A DNA stretch of 64,000 bases from Rhizobium sp. AC27/96 (GCF_001692325.1 NZ_LXKN01000020.1:21164-85163); one strand, 5' to 3'. Positions 1 to 8,755 are shown, counted from the first letter of the stretch. Program-made: numbers and translations. Notes: a model not told the origin generated them from the letters alone.

Positions 1-2
1 CC

Positions 3-521
3 GTGACGGATCTGTTTTGGGGATTCTTTACTCTCGGCCTCACGGGTTTTGGTGGCGTTCTGCCACTTGCCCGAAGAATGGTTGTCGAGAAACGCCAGTG
101 GCTTTCAGGTGAGGAATTCTCCGAACTGCTCGGGCTCTGTCAGTTCCTGCCCGGCGGTAACATCATCAACATGTCGGTTGCCATCGGCCTGCGGTTTCAA
201 GGCGTTGCCGGCGCTCTGGCTGCTCTGTTCGGTCTCATCGCGGCGCCGACGGCGGTCGTCATCGCCATGGGTATCTTTTACGACCAGTTTCACGACAATC
301 CCTACGTCACGCATATGTTCGCGGGCCTGGCTGCCGCGGCCGCGGGGCTTCTGATTTCCATGGCCATCAAGATCGTCATGCCGCTTCGCAAGCGGCCTGT
401 GGCGATCGCCGTCGCCGTGTTGTGTTTCATCGCGATCGCCGTCCTCAAGCTTCCTCTGCTGCCGACCATGCTGGTGCTGTCTCCCATCAGCATACTGGCA
501 ACCTGGAGGTTGGAAGCATGA
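3..521 (+). CDS. Chromate transporter (ChrA/CHR family), N-terminal-type half
   Basis: This is a half-length CHR-family membrane protein, expected to sit in the inner membrane and export chromate, probably together with the next gene. The sequence shows the family pattern GFGG near residue 16, EEF and a PGGN motif near residues 50-53, then hydrophobic segments to the end. The first usable start is GTG at position 3. The window begins only two bases upstream, so the true start may lie outside and the gene may be 5'-partial. The stop overlaps the ATG of the second half (ATGA at 518-521), so the two are translationally coupled. Two short CHR proteins acting as a pair is a known arrangement. Substrate is inferred from family only. 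Confidence 0.8.
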   Translation: MTDLFWGFFTLGLTGFGGVLPLARRMVVEKRQWLSGEEFSELLGLCQFLPGGNIINMSVAIGLRFQGVAGALAALFGLIAAPTAVVIAMGIFYDQFHDNPYVTHMFAGLAAAAAGLLISMAIKIVMPLRKRPVAIAVAVLCFIAIAVLKLPLLPTMLVLSPISILATWRLEA

Positions 522-1048
522 CATCCGACCTGATTGATCTGGCTACCATTTTCACACAGCTCTCGCTTCTCGCCTTCGGTGGTGGAAATTCCATTCTTCC
601 GGAAATGCATCGCGAGGTTGTCGACATCCATCACTGGATGACAGCCGAGGAGTTCGGCGCCCTCTTCGCCCTGGCTCAGGCGGCTCCGGGCCCGAATTTG
701 ATGGTGGTTCCGCTGGTCGGCTGGCATGTCGCCGGATGGGCCGGCGTGCTGGTGAGTTCGGCGGCGAAGTTCGGCCCTTCGTCGATCGTCACCGGCATCG
801 CGCTGCATGTCTGGACCCGCTTCAAGGATCGGCCATGGCGCAGGATCGTCCAATCCGGGCTGGTGCCGATGACCGCAGGCCTCGTGACGGCGAGCGCCGC
901 AGTCATCACTGAGGCCTCGGCGCCCAATCTCGTCCTCGCGGCAGTCGCGGCCGTGTGCGCCATCGTCCTGACAAAGACCAGCATACATCCGCTGTTCGTT
1001 CTGGGAGCGGGAGCGTTGATCGGGCTGAGCGGTCTCGGGCAGATCTGA
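518..1048 (+). CDS. Chromate transporter (ChrA/CHR family), C-terminal-type half
   Basis: This is the second half-length CHR protein, about 176 residues. It has the FGGG motif, an EEF segment, the QAAPGPN signature near residues 51-57 and four or five hydrophobic stretches. The ATG at 518 is preceded by GGAGG at 505-509 and overlaps the stop of the previous gene. A longer reading from 422 lacks these features and overlaps the upstream gene, so I rejected it. With the upstream half it should form a heteromeric transporter. The neighbouring genes run in the opposite direction and give no clue to induction by chromate. Confidence 0.82.
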   Translation: MTSDLIDLATIFTQLSLLAFGGGNSILPEMHREVVDIHHWMTAEEFGALFALAQAAPGPNLMVVPLVGWHVAGWAGVLVSSAAKFGPSSIVTGIALHVWTRFKDRPWRRIVQSGLVPMTAGLVTASAAVITEASAPNLVLAAVAAVCAIVLTKTSIHPLFVLGAGALIGLSGLGQI

Positions 1049-1056
1049 GGGATCGA

Positions 1057-1072
1057 GGCTCGACGGTGAGCC
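1057..1072. terminator. Weak hairpin between convergent chrA and histidine kinase genes
   Basis: GGCTC and GAGCC form a 5-bp stem with a 6-nt loop, directly after the chrA stop. It is followed by a perfect 12-bp palindrome, GCGAATATTCGC, at 1074-1085. There is no T-run, so termination is an inference from the convergent position. Confidence 0.3.
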
Positions 1073-1099
1073 AGCGAATATTCGCGCGAGTGCGTCGGC

Positions 1100-2551
1100 C
1101 TATGCCGCCTTATGGAGCAAGGGGAGTTTTATGCGCACGCGCGCTCCCTTCCATGGGCCGGTCAAGATGGTGATGCTGCCGCCGTGCAATTGTGCGATCT
1201 GGCGCGAGAGATTGAGCCCAAGGCCCGCACCGCGAGAGCGCGGATGCAGGCGGTAGAAGGGCTCGAAGACATTGTCGTGCTCCTCCACCGGAATTCCCGG
1301 GCCTTCGTCCTGTACTTCCAGGCCTCCATCCCGGTCGACCGCAACGGTAATTGTGCCCTGGCCGCCGCCGTGTTCGATGGCGTTGCGGATGATGTTTGCA
1401 AGTGCCTGCTCGATCTGGAGTTCATTGGCCTCGACGTCCACCCGGCCTTGCGGCGGCTCGAAAGCGAGATCGTAGCCGGCCTCGATCGCCAGCGGCGCGA
1501 AATCAGCGGCAACACGGCCGGCAAGATCGACAAGATCGATCAATTCTCGATGGTCCGTCGGGCGCTCCAGCGATTGATGATCCAGCAATTGCTGCGCCAG
1601 ATGGGAGAGGCGTTCGATATCCTGCCGCAGCCGCAGGCTCTCAGGCTCCTCCTTGAGCAATTCGGCGCGTGTGCGCAGGATGGCGATGGGCGTGCGAAGT
1701 TCATGGGCAGCATCCGTCAGGAAGCGGTTGTGACTGTCGATGCCCTGGGCAAGGCGGGTCAGAGCCTGATTGAACGCATGGACCAGCGGCACGATCTCCT
1801 GAGGCACATTCCTGACCGGCAATTGCATCGCGCGCGTCTTGAAGTCGATGCGTGCCGCCTGGTCGGCGGTGCCAACCAGGCCCGCAAGCGATCGACGCAC
1901 GACGGCCGGCGTCGTCATCAGGGTGGTTACGCCCATGGCCAGGATGATCGGCAAAAGCACGATGCCAAGGAAGAACAACAGGCCAGGGAAGACCCGGGCC
2001 CAGTCGACGGTGCCGTCCGGTTTGCGGGCAAGGTTGACGATGGCGGTAATGCTGATGTCGAAGCCTTCTGCGTCGGCCCGTGAAAAGAATGTCGAGGTGA
2101 CGACCTGGACGGTCCCAACCTTGGTATCGACTTTTTGGACAAGGGCTTCCGGGCGCATTTCCTGCCCGTCATGCTTGCCCGCAAAGCCGATACTCGCATG
2201 GTCGACGGCGGTAAGCAGGCCCCCAATTTCGCGATCATAGTCGGGCGGGGCCGCGCCCACGCGCGCAGTCTGGCCCGTGGCATCGTGAATGACGTACCAG
2301 ACCTTGGGATGTTCGGCGCGAAATTGCGCAAGTTCGCTGGTGTCGTTCACGATCAGCCTGCCAGCCTTGTCGCGATCGATCGCGCCGACAATGGCGGTAA
2401 CGGCTGCTTCATTGTCGACCATGAGCCGCGGTTTGACCACGGATAGCACCACGATCAGCAGGATGATGAAGAAAACCAGCATCGCCGCCTGGAGCAGGAT
2501 CAGCCGCCACACCAGGATCCATTGCAGGGAGCGGGCGCGTGCCGGCTTCAT
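1100..2551 (-). CDS. Two-component sensor histidine kinase
   Basis: This is an inner-membrane sensor kinase of 483 residues. It has TM segments at about 17-39 and 186-210 enclosing a periplasmic sensor region of about 145 residues, and a HAMP-like linker. The phosphoacceptor box AAHELRTP places the histidine at 283. The C-terminal ATPase domain has the N box NIIRNAIEH, the G1 box DEGPGIP and the G2 box GAGLGLNLS. The ATG overlaps the stop of the response regulator gene by four bases, so the pair forms one operon with the regulator first. The periplasmic domain is not one I recognise, so the signal is unknown. The family is the EnvZ/PhoQ/QseC-like group. Confidence 0.92.
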   Translation of the reverse strand: MKPARARSLQWILVWRLILLQAAMLVFFIILLIVVLSVVKPRLMVDNEAAVTAIVGAIDRDKAGRLIVNDTSELAQFRAEHPKVWYVIHDATGQTARVGAAPPDYDREIGGLLTAVDHASIGFAGKHDGQEMRPEALVQKVDTKVGTVQVVTSTFFSRADAEGFDISITAIVNLARKPDGTVDWARVFPGLLFFLGIVLLPIILAMGVTTLMTTPAVVRRSLAGLVGTADQAARIDFKTRAMQLPVRNVPQEIVPLVHAFNQALTRLAQGIDSHNRFLTDAAHELRTPIAILRTRAELLKEEPESLRLRQDIERLSHLAQQLLDHQSLERPTDHRELIDLVDLAGRVAADFAPLAIEAGYDLAFEPPQGRVDVEANELQIEQALANIIRNAIEHGGGQGTITVAVDRDGGLEVQDEGPGIPVEEHDNVFEPFYRLHPRSRGAGLGLNLSRQIAQLHGGSITILTGPWKGARVRIKLPLLHKAA

Positions 2552-3222
2552 GTCGCGGCTCGCAACAGATAGCCGAGATTGCGAACCGCGCGGATCTCAA
2601 TGCCGGCAGCGACATCGTCCAGCTTGCGGCGCAGCCGGGAAATATGGGCATCGAGCGCATTGGAGCCGATCTCGTCGTCCAGCGCATAGACCGCCTCCTC
2701 GAGCATGTTGCGCATGATGGTGCGGCCGGGCCGGCGGATCAGCGTTTCCAGCACCAGGCGCTCACGACGCGGCAGGTCCAGGGGTTGATTGTCGATCAGC
2801 GCCTCGCGATGACGGAAATCATAGGTAAGACGGCCGACGACAGTCTGATCCGCCCGCCGGATATAGGGACGCCGCTGCAGGGCTCTGAGCCGAGCGACAA
2901 GTTCTTCGCTGGCGAAGGGTTTGCCCATATAGTCGTCCGCACCGGCATCGAGCCCGGCGATACGCTCGCGCAGCCCGCTCATGGCCGTGAGCGCAATCAC
3001 CGGAGCCTCGATATTCAGCGCCCGCAGCCGAGGGATCAAGGATAGGCCCTCGCCATCCGGAAGGCGTCTATCGAGAACGATGGCGTCATAGGCGCCGAAG
3101 CGAACCATGGCTTCTGCGTCGGCGAGGTTGGAGGCGTGGTCCACCACGAGATCCTGGCGCTTCAATGCTGTCTTCAGCACGGAGGCCATTTCCGGTTCGT
3201 CCTCGACTAGCAGGATGCGCAT
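2548..3222 (-). CDS. OmpR/PhoB-family response regulator
   Basis: This 224-residue regulator has an N-terminal receiver domain with the acidic pair E7/D8 and the phosphorylation site D51 in VLDRRLPDGEG. The conserved Thr and Lys lie further on in ALTAMSG and the GKPF segment. A C-terminal winged-helix domain carries ETLIRRPG and AHISRLRRKL. It is the cognate partner of the kinase that overlaps its 3' end. The target genes are unknown. Three GGTTC repeats just upstream (3243-3274) could be an autoregulatory site. Confidence 0.93.
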   Translation of the reverse strand: MRILLVEDEPEMASVLKTALKRQDLVVDHASNLADAEAMVRFGAYDAIVLDRRLPDGEGLSLIPRLRALNIEAPVIALTAMSGLRERIAGLDAGADDYMGKPFASEELVARLRALQRRPYIRRADQTVVGRLTYDFRHREALIDNQPLDLPRRERLVLETLIRRPGRTIMRNMLEEAVYALDDEIGSNALDAHISRLRRKLDDVAAGIEIRAVRNLGYLLRAAT

Positions 3223-3242
3223 GGGATGTCTTGCCTGACCTT

Positions 3243-3274
3243 GGTTCGCGGCGGTTCCACAAAGGCAGTGGTTC
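3243..3274. promoter_or_regulatory. Triplicate GGTTC direct repeats upstream of the response regulator
   Basis: GGTTC occurs at 3243, 3253 and 3270. The first two are exactly one helical turn apart, 20-30 bases upstream of the response-regulator ATG. OmpR/PhoB-type regulators commonly bind direct repeats spaced near 10-11 bp. A role as an autoregulatory operator is inference. Confidence 0.3.
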
Positions 3275-3361
3275 TAGAATCCAAACATTGCATCGGCATT
3301 ACAAATGCCTGGCTGCTTCGCGGCGGAGCCGGAGGAGGGGCTCGATGCGTGGGTATCTGCA

Positions 3362-4321
3362 TCAGATTTGCCCGTCCTTGCTGGCCTCTGCATTTTTCTG
3401 GTTAACCGCGGCTTCGGTTTCAGAGATCAGCCAATCGATGAAGGCTTGGGCAGCGGGAGCGATCTTGCGGTCTTTCTGTGTCACCAGCCAATGCGCTGTT
3501 CTGGTGGAGGTGATCGTCTGCGGAAACGGCTGTACCAGGCGTCCGGTTCGCAAGTGATCGGGGATGAGCAGCATGCGTCCTATCGCGATGCCCTGGCCGT
3601 CGAGCGCCGCCTGCAGGGTGATGTTGTAGTCGGTGAGTTGAATGCTGCGGGCCTGAGAGAGATCCAGCCCCACGGCGGAGGCCCAGACCTGCCAGTCGAC
3701 AGGTTTCTTGGCGAACAGCAAGGTATGGCGCAGCAAATCCTGCGGCGTCACGATGGCCCCACCCGACTGCAGGAGCATCGGGCTGACCACGGGGCTAAGT
3801 TGTTCGGCCATGAGCAGCCGGGCATCGACTCCGGCCCAGCTTCCGTCGCCATAGCGAATGGCGATATCGGTCTCGCCGGCCGCGACATTGGCGACACGCA
3901 GCGACGGGTCAAGCTCGAGATCGATGTGCGGATGGCGAGTTTGAAATCTGTGCAGGCGCGATACGAGCCAGTTTGCGGCGAAGGAAGGCAGCAGGCTGAT
4001 GCGGACCACATTGCGCCCGCTCTTGCTGCGCAGGTCCGAGGTGGCGGCCGTGATCAGGCGCAATGCATCGGCGGTTCGCGTGCGATACTCCTCGCCCTCG
4101 GCAGTCAAAGCAATGCTGCGTGCCTTGCGTACGAACAGCGGCAGACCGAGAAACTCCTCCAGCTGGCGGATGTGATGGCTGACCGCGCTTTGCGTGATGA
4201 GCAGTTCCTCGCCGGCCCGCCGAAAGCTCATCAGCCGCGCGACGGCCTCAAAGACTCGGAGCGCCTGTAATGGCGGCAAGGTGGTGGAGGAACGCATTCG
4301 GTTCAATGCTTTCGTGGGCAT
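3362..4321 (-). CDS. LysR-family transcriptional regulator (GcvA-like)
   Basis: This is a DNA-binding regulator of about 319 residues. The N-terminal helix-turn-helix reads LQALRVFEAVARLMSFRRAG with QSAVSHHIRQLEEFLG, and a periplasmic-binding-like effector domain follows. The pattern LPPLQALRVFEAVARL is typical of the GcvA-like subgroup. An internal ATG at 4297 is an alternative start because neither position has a strong ribosome site. It is divergent from the RidA/aminotransferase/SDR operon that begins at 4456, which is the most likely target. The intervening 134 bases contain several TGATCA and GATCA elements, including a palindromic TGATCA at 4352-4357. Confidence 0.88.
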   Translation of the reverse strand: MPTKALNRMRSSTTLPPLQALRVFEAVARLMSFRRAGEELLITQSAVSHHIRQLEEFLGLPLFVRKARSIALTAEGEEYRTRTADALRLITAATSDLRSKSGRNVVRISLLPSFAANWLVSRLHRFQTRHPHIDLELDPSLRVANVAAGETDIAIRYGDGSWAGVDARLLMAEQLSPVVSPMLLQSGGAIVTPQDLLRHTLLFAKKPVDWQVWASAVGLDLSQARSIQLTDYNITLQAALDGQGIAIGRMLLIPDHLRTGRLVQPFPQTITSTRTAHWLVTQKDRKIAPAAQAFIDWLISETEAAVNQKNAEASKDGQI

Positions 4322-4455
4322 GTGATTGGGTCGGCCATCAGTCTATCGACTTGATCAGACATTAGCCAGATCGATCAGTGAAGTCGGTGTTTTGAATTGG
4401 ATCTGTCAGGGCAGTGCGGCCGATAATACCGCCGGAGAGACAGCAGGAGATGATG

Positions 4456-4926
4456 ATGTTAGCCACCATAGCGGAGAAGCTTGCAACCCTTGGCCACACA
4501 CTACCGGTCGCATCGGTGCCGGTTGCCAATTACGTGTCGTTTGTCCGTGCGGGCAATCTGTTGAGCATATCGGGACAGATCAGCCGTATTGATGACGAGA
4601 ATGCCGTGCTCGGTATTGTCGGTGCCCCTGTTTCCATTGATGAAGGCCGCAGGGCCGCAGAGATCGCGGCAATCAACGTGCTGTCCCAGATTGCGGCCGC
4701 AACGGATGGAGCGATCGCCAGCGTACGTCGCATCGTTCGCCTGGGTGTTTTTGTGGCTGCAACGCCTGAATTCAACCAGCACCCGCAGGTCGCCAATGGT
4801 GCATCGGATCTCATGGTTGCCGTGTTCGGTGATGCCGGACGTCATAGCCGTGCCGCCGTCGGCGTCAGCTCGTTGCCCCGCGGTGTCGCGGTCGAAGTCG
4901 ACGCGCTTGTCGAGCTGGAGGGCTGA
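4456..4926 (+). CDS. RidA/YjgF-family protein, non-canonical
   Basis: This is a small RidA-fold protein. Archetypal RidA hydrolyses reactive enamines and imines released by PLP enzymes. Of three consecutive ATGs at 4450, 4453 and 4456, the third best fits GGAG at 4446-4449 and gives 156 residues, longer than the usual 128. In archetypal RidA the catalytic Arg lies in the stretch ARLPKD. The equivalent stretch here reads SSLPRG, with Ser139 at the Arg position, so the archetypal deaminase chemistry is doubtful. The fold pattern GNLLSISGQ and the C-terminal VEVDALVEL are intact. It is followed two bases later by a PLP-fold gene, consistent with a role on that enzyme's product. Confidence 0.82.
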   Translation: MLATIAEKLATLGHTLPVASVPVANYVSFVRAGNLLSISGQISRIDDENAVLGIVGAPVSIDEGRRAAEIAAINVLSQIAAATDGAIASVRRIVRLGVFVAATPEFNQHPQVANGASDLMVAVFGDAGRHSRAAVGVSSLPRGVAVEVDALVELEG

Positions 4927-4928
4927 CG

Positions 4929-6122
4929 GTGGCCCAAACGCTCGATATCGAACAGCTGCGCTCGGAAACGCCGGGCTGTGCCACCGGCACGCATTTCAAT
5001 CATGCGGGCTCCTCATTGTCCTCGAATGCTGTGCTGGCGGCCGCGACGGAACATCTGCGACGTGAGTCGCTTCATGGCCCGATGGAAGCAGCAGTCAATG
5101 CTGCGGGCCTCATCGATGAGGTGAGGGCGGATGCTGCCGGCCTGGTTGGCGCGACGTCTGCTGAAATTGCCTTTGCCAGCAGCGGATCCGCCGCATGGGG
5201 CCTGGCCTTTGCCGCTCTGCCGCCACTCGTTGCGGGTGATCGCATTCTGGTTGGCCGTCAGGAATGGGGCGGCAATCTATCGACCATGCAGGCGGCGGCC
5301 AGAAGGGCAGGGGCGCGCATCGAGACCATTCCCGCCAACGAAGACGGCAGCGTGGATGCCAGTGCCCTCGCCAATATGATCGACGATCGCGTTCGTCTTG
5401 TTGCCCTGACATGGCTTCCGGCCAATGGCGGGCTCATCAACGATGCGGCTGCCATCGGCAAGGTGACGAGAGCGGCTGGCGTTCCCTATTTCATCGATGC
5501 GGCGCAGGCGCTCGGCCAGCTTCCCGTGGATGTTGGCGCCATTGGCTGCGACATGCTCAAGGGCTCGGGCCGGAAGTTTCTGCGCGGACCGCGCGGCGTT
5601 GCAGTTCTCTATCTGCGCAAGGCATTCCTGGAGAAACTGGAGCCAGCCTATCTCGATGTCCTTTCGTCATCATGGGGAGAGGACGGACCCAATGTGCGGA
5701 CGGATGCACAGCGCTTCGAGACAAGCGAAAAGCCCATTGCGTTGCTGCTGGGGCTGGGGGCCGCGCTGAAGCAGGCGCGCCACCTCGGCGTCGATGTCAT
5801 CCGCCAGCGGATCAAGGATCTTTCCGGGCAGTTGCGGGATCAGCTCGGCTCTATTCCCGGTGTCACTGTCCAGGATCTCGGGACCGAGAAATCGGGACTG
5901 GTCTCATTTACCGTGGCCGGCGTTGCGCCGCAGACTATTCGCAGCAAGCTTGCGGAAAAACAGATTGCAATTGCGGCAAATGGCATACCTTACACTCCGC
6001 TTGACATGACTGCGCGCGGCCTTACCGAGATTGCGCGTGCGTCGGTGAGCTATCTGAACACAACGGATGAAATCGACCGTCTTTGCGACCATATTGCTGC
6101 TCTCGCGCAGCGGGCGGCTTGA
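4929..6122 (+). CDS. Class V aminotransferase-fold PLP enzyme
   Basis: This is a cytosolic fold-type I PLP enzyme of 397 residues, related to cysteine desulfurase, isopenicillin-N epimerase and kynureninase. It has the N-terminal NHAGSS motif, the PLP-contacting D190 and Q193 in FIDAAQALGQ, and the Schiff-base lysine K216 in GSGRKFLRGPRG. The start is GTG at 4929, two bases after the RidA-like stop, so the genes are coupled. The SDR gene follows after 26 bases. The reaction is unknown. A beta- or gamma-elimination, a racemisation or a desulfuration are all possible for this fold. An imine product handled by the RidA-like neighbour would make sense. Confidence 0.85.
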   Translation: MAQTLDIEQLRSETPGCATGTHFNHAGSSLSSNAVLAAATEHLRRESLHGPMEAAVNAAGLIDEVRADAAGLVGATSAEIAFASSGSAAWGLAFAALPPLVAGDRILVGRQEWGGNLSTMQAAARRAGARIETIPANEDGSVDASALANMIDDRVRLVALTWLPANGGLINDAAAIGKVTRAAGVPYFIDAAQALGQLPVDVGAIGCDMLKGSGRKFLRGPRGVAVLYLRKAFLEKLEPAYLDVLSSSWGEDGPNVRTDAQRFETSEKPIALLLGLGAALKQARHLGVDVIRQRIKDLSGQLRDQLGSIPGVTVQDLGTEKSGLVSFTVAGVAPQTIRSKLAEKQIAIAANGIPYTPLDMTARGLTEIARASVSYLNTTDEIDRLCDHIAALAQRAA

Positions 6123-6148
6123 CGGAAAAAAGGACAGGTGAAGACAGG

Positions 6149-6931
6149 ATGGATCTGGGAATCAGGGGCAAGCGGGCAATTGTCTGCGCGAGCTCGAAGG
6201 GGCTCGGTCGTGGCGTTGCCGAGAAGCTGGCGGAAGCGGGCGTCGACCTGACGTTGAATGCGCGCACGGAATCCGTGTTGCGCGCGACGGCAAGGGAGAT
6301 TGCCGATACCTATGGCGTCAAGGTGCAGATCGTTGCGACGGATGTCACGACAGAGGAAGGCCGCAAGGAGCTTCTGGCCGCCGAACCGCAACCGGATATC
6401 CTGGTCAACAATGCTGGTGGTCCGCCCGCGGGCCTCTGGTCGGATTGGGGCGAGGAAGAGTGGCTGAGCGCGGTCAATGCCAATATGCTGACGCCGATCT
6501 ACCTGATGAACGCGATCCTGCCCGGCATGATCGAGCGCCAATGGGGCCGCGTGGTCAATATTACCTCCGGCTCGGTCAAGTCGCCCATTCCCCAGCTTGG
6601 ATTGTCGAATGCCGCTCGCGGCGGTCTCACCGGTTTTGTGGCCGGAACGGCACGACAGGTGGCGCGCCACGGCGTAATCATCAACAACCTGCTACCGGGC
6701 TCGCATGAGACCGATCGGATCAGGGGATTGCTGGAGAAGACCTCGGAAACAAAAGGCATTTCCATCGAGCAGGCCCGTGCTGAAGCCCATGCCGCCAACC
6801 CGACCGGCCGGTTTGGCACCAAGGAGGAGTTCGGCGCCGCCGCCGCGTTCCTCTGCAGCCAGTATTCGGGCTTTATTGTCGGGCAGAACCTTCTGCTTGA
6901 CGGTGGCGCCTTCAATTCGACATTGGGATGA
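6149..6931 (+). CDS. SDR-family oxidoreductase with a degenerate active site
   Basis: This is a 260-residue short-chain dehydrogenase-like protein (3-oxoacyl-ACP-reductase-like annotation group). The NNAGG motif (residues 88-92) and the active-site Ser in NITSGS (S140) are present. The usual YxxxK pair is replaced by Ser153 and Arg157 in SNAARGGLTG. The nucleotide loop reads CASSKGLGRG rather than GxxxGxG with three glycines. A subgroup of SDRs lacking the catalytic Tyr and Lys is known, so this is not a sequencing artefact, but the chemistry is uncertain. The ATG at 6149 replaces a longer in-frame reading that overlaps the upstream gene. It is the last gene of the 4456-6931 operon. Confidence 0.85.
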   Translation: MDLGIRGKRAIVCASSKGLGRGVAEKLAEAGVDLTLNARTESVLRATAREIADTYGVKVQIVATDVTTEEGRKELLAAEPQPDILVNNAGGPPAGLWSDWGEEEWLSAVNANMLTPIYLMNAILPGMIERQWGRVVNITSGSVKSPIPQLGLSNAARGGLTGFVAGTARQVARHGVIINNLLPGSHETDRIRGLLEKTSETKGISIEQARAEAHAANPTGRFGTKEEFGAAAAFLCSQYSGFIVGQNLLLDGGAFNSTLG

Positions 6932-7032
6932 AAGCGCTCGCCGTCGCCCGAGCCTCTTCTTCGCAGGCCCGGTCGCCTTGCTCAATCGCCTGTCCGCGGT
7001 GACGTGGGCAGGCAGAGCGCTTCCCTATGCGG

Positions 7033-7809
7033 TCATTGATGATGCAGCACGCTCAGGCCACCGTCCACGGTCAGGCTCGTGGCATTCATGAACGGGCATT
7101 CGTCCGAGATCATGAAAACGGCTGCAAGCGCGATCTCCTGCGGTGATGCGATGCGCCCACCCGGATGCAGCTTCATCGTCTCCGCCTTAGCCTTCTCCGG
7201 ATCGGGAAAGCTGTTCCAATAATCGACGGCCTTCTGCGTGGCGACATAGCCGGGCGCGAGCGCGTTCACGCGCACATTCTTCGGCGCATATTCGATCCCC
7301 AGTGACTTGGTCATGCCCAGAAGCGCGTGCTTGGCGAGCGGGTAGGGGAAGGTGTGCGGAATGATCGTGAAGGCATGGGTCGAGGCGATGTTGAGGATGA
7401 CGCCGCCACCGCGAGCGATCATGTCAGGCAGGACGGACCGGCAGCAATTCCAGGCGCCCTTGAGGTTGATGTCGAAGCAACGCTGCCAGTCTTCGTCCGT
7501 CGTCTGCAACGGTTCGGCAAAGACGTTGACCCCGGCATTGTTGACCAGGGCGTTGATGCTGCCGATCTCGCCGGCGGCTTTGGCCACGGCTGCGCGCACC
7601 GCTTCGGCATCGGTAATGTCGGCGGCCTGGTAGCCAAGCCTGGCGCCGCTTTCCTTCAGTTTGCCGGCCGCCTGCTGCAGAAGGGTCTCGTCGCGGTCGA
7701 TGAGGAAGATGCTGGCATCCTCGGCTGCACAAGCCTCGGCGATGGCTAACCCGATCCCTTGGGCGGCTCCGGTAATGAAGACGCGTTTTCCAGAAAGGCG
7801 ATTTGGCAT
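7033..7809 (-). CDS. SDR-family sugar dehydrogenase candidate
   Basis: This is a classical short-chain dehydrogenase of 258 residues. The Rossmann motif is TGAAQGIG, followed by NNAG and the catalytic Ser in NIASTHA. An intact YPLAK supplies Tyr and Lys. The ATG at 7809 follows AAGAGGAA, which supports it over an upstream in-frame extension. It lies 55 bases downstream of the mutarotase gene on the same strand and is divergent from araFGH. That context suggests oxidation of an aldose, such as L-arabinose or D-galactose, at C1 in the non-phosphorylating pathway. The substrate is inference only. Confidence 0.85.
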   Translation of the reverse strand: MPNRLSGKRVFITGAAQGIGLAIAEACAAEDASIFLIDRDETLLQQAAGKLKESGARLGYQAADITDAEAVRAAVAKAAGEIGSINALVNNAGVNVFAEPLQTTDEDWQRCFDINLKGAWNCCRSVLPDMIARGGGVILNIASTHAFTIIPHTFPYPLAKHALLGMTKSLGIEYAPKNVRVNALAPGYVATQKAVDYWNSFPDPEKAKAETMKLHPGGRIASPQEIALAAVFMISDECPFMNATSLTVDGGLSVLHHQ

Positions 7810-7864
7810 TCGGCATTCCTCTTTCAGTTTGGCCCGGCAATCCGGGTGGTGATCCGGTCGCGAA

Positions 7865-8755
7865 TTATTCCGGATATCTTTGCGGCTGCAGGTGGATCGA
7901 TCCCGCAAGGATTTCCCCCGGTCGCAGGATCTTCAAGTCTCCCAGGTCGGGAAGGTTATGACCGTTTGCGATATGGGTCATCGGCTCGAAACAGAAATAA
8001 TCCTCGCGAAAACTCGGGTTGAAGCTTTTGTCGGGGATGAAGATGAATGCATGCCTGACCGATGTGTCGGCAGTCAGTCGCAGGCTGGCATGTCTCTCCG
8101 GCCAGATGATCTCCGCCTTGCCGCTCCATTCCTCGAAACCGTTGTTGACCCAGCGACGCGGCAGCGGCGAAGGCTTGGAGAAATCGAGATCGGCAGGAAT
8201 GTCGGCGCGCTCTCCCGGCAGCCAGCCCTCGGTCTCCGTCCAGAATCGCTGTGCTGGTGCAAGGAGGGTCGTTTCAGGGGTGAGCGGGAAATAGGGATGC
8301 CAGCCCAGCCCGAAGGGCAGCGTGTCCTTGCCGGTGTTCTTGACGCTCATATGAAGCGTCAACCCGTGGGATGAGAGGGTTATGGTCTGTTTTGCCTCGT
8401 AGCCATAGGGCGTATCGCCCTCCGGGTGAAGAAAGCCGATCTGCAATTCGTCCATGCTGCGGTTCAGAACAGACCATTCTGTCCGCCAGCCATCGCCGTG
8501 CAGATAATGGGGATCCGAAGCCGTGTTCGGTCGAAGGTTATAGTCGCGTCCCTCGAATACGAAGTGATTGTTTCTCACGCGATTGCCGAAAGGCACGAGG
8601 GGGTAGCAGGCAGAAGATGACGGATCGGCATCATCCGCGGGCCTCAATAGGGCGATCCTGCTGCCATCCACCATCCAGGAATAGTCAAGCAACATGCCGC
8701 CGGAAGTTGATATGCGCGCTGAAAGTGCGCCGTTCTGCAAATCGATAATGGCCAC
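7865..8755 (-). CDS. Aldose 1-epimerase (mutarotase) family protein
   Basis: This cytosolic mutarotase-like protein interconverts alpha and beta anomers of a sugar. The family's active-site segments are visible: HGDGWRTEW, GLGWHPYFPL (catalytic His) and FCFEPMTHIANGHN (catalytic Glu). Length is about 296 residues, typical for the family. I chose GTG at 8755 because AGGAAGG lies about 10 bases upstream. A TTG at 8779 would add eight residues. It is divergent from the arabinose-type ABC transporter and probably shares its regulatory region. With the SDR downstream it would feed the correct anomer to a sugar 1-dehydrogenase. Confidence 0.87.
   Translation of the reverse strand: MAIIDLQNGALSARISTSGGMLLDYSWMVDGSRIALLRPADDADPSSSACYPLVPFGNRVRNNHFVFEGRDYNLRPNTASDPHYLHGDGWRTEWSVLNRSMDELQIGFLHPEGDTPYGYEAKQTITLSSHGLTLHMSVKNTGKDTLPFGLGWHPYFPLTPETTLLAPAQRFWTETEGWLPGERADIPADLDFSKPSPLPRRWVNNGFEEWSGKAEIIWPERHASLRLTADTSVRHAFIFIPDKSFNPSFREDYFCFEPMTHIANGHNLPDLGDLKILRPGEILAGSIHLQPQRYPE

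Noticed and set aside
3305..4270. 321-residue open frame on the plus strand across the LysR gene
   Set aside because: It is antisense to a clear LysR gene and shows low-complexity residues without a motif.
4929..6122. Kynureninase identity of the class V PLP enzyme, linking it to the 3-hydroxyanthranilate operon
   Set aside because: The fold is shared, but the sequence does not show clear kynureninase features and the operon lies 12 kb away with other regulators.
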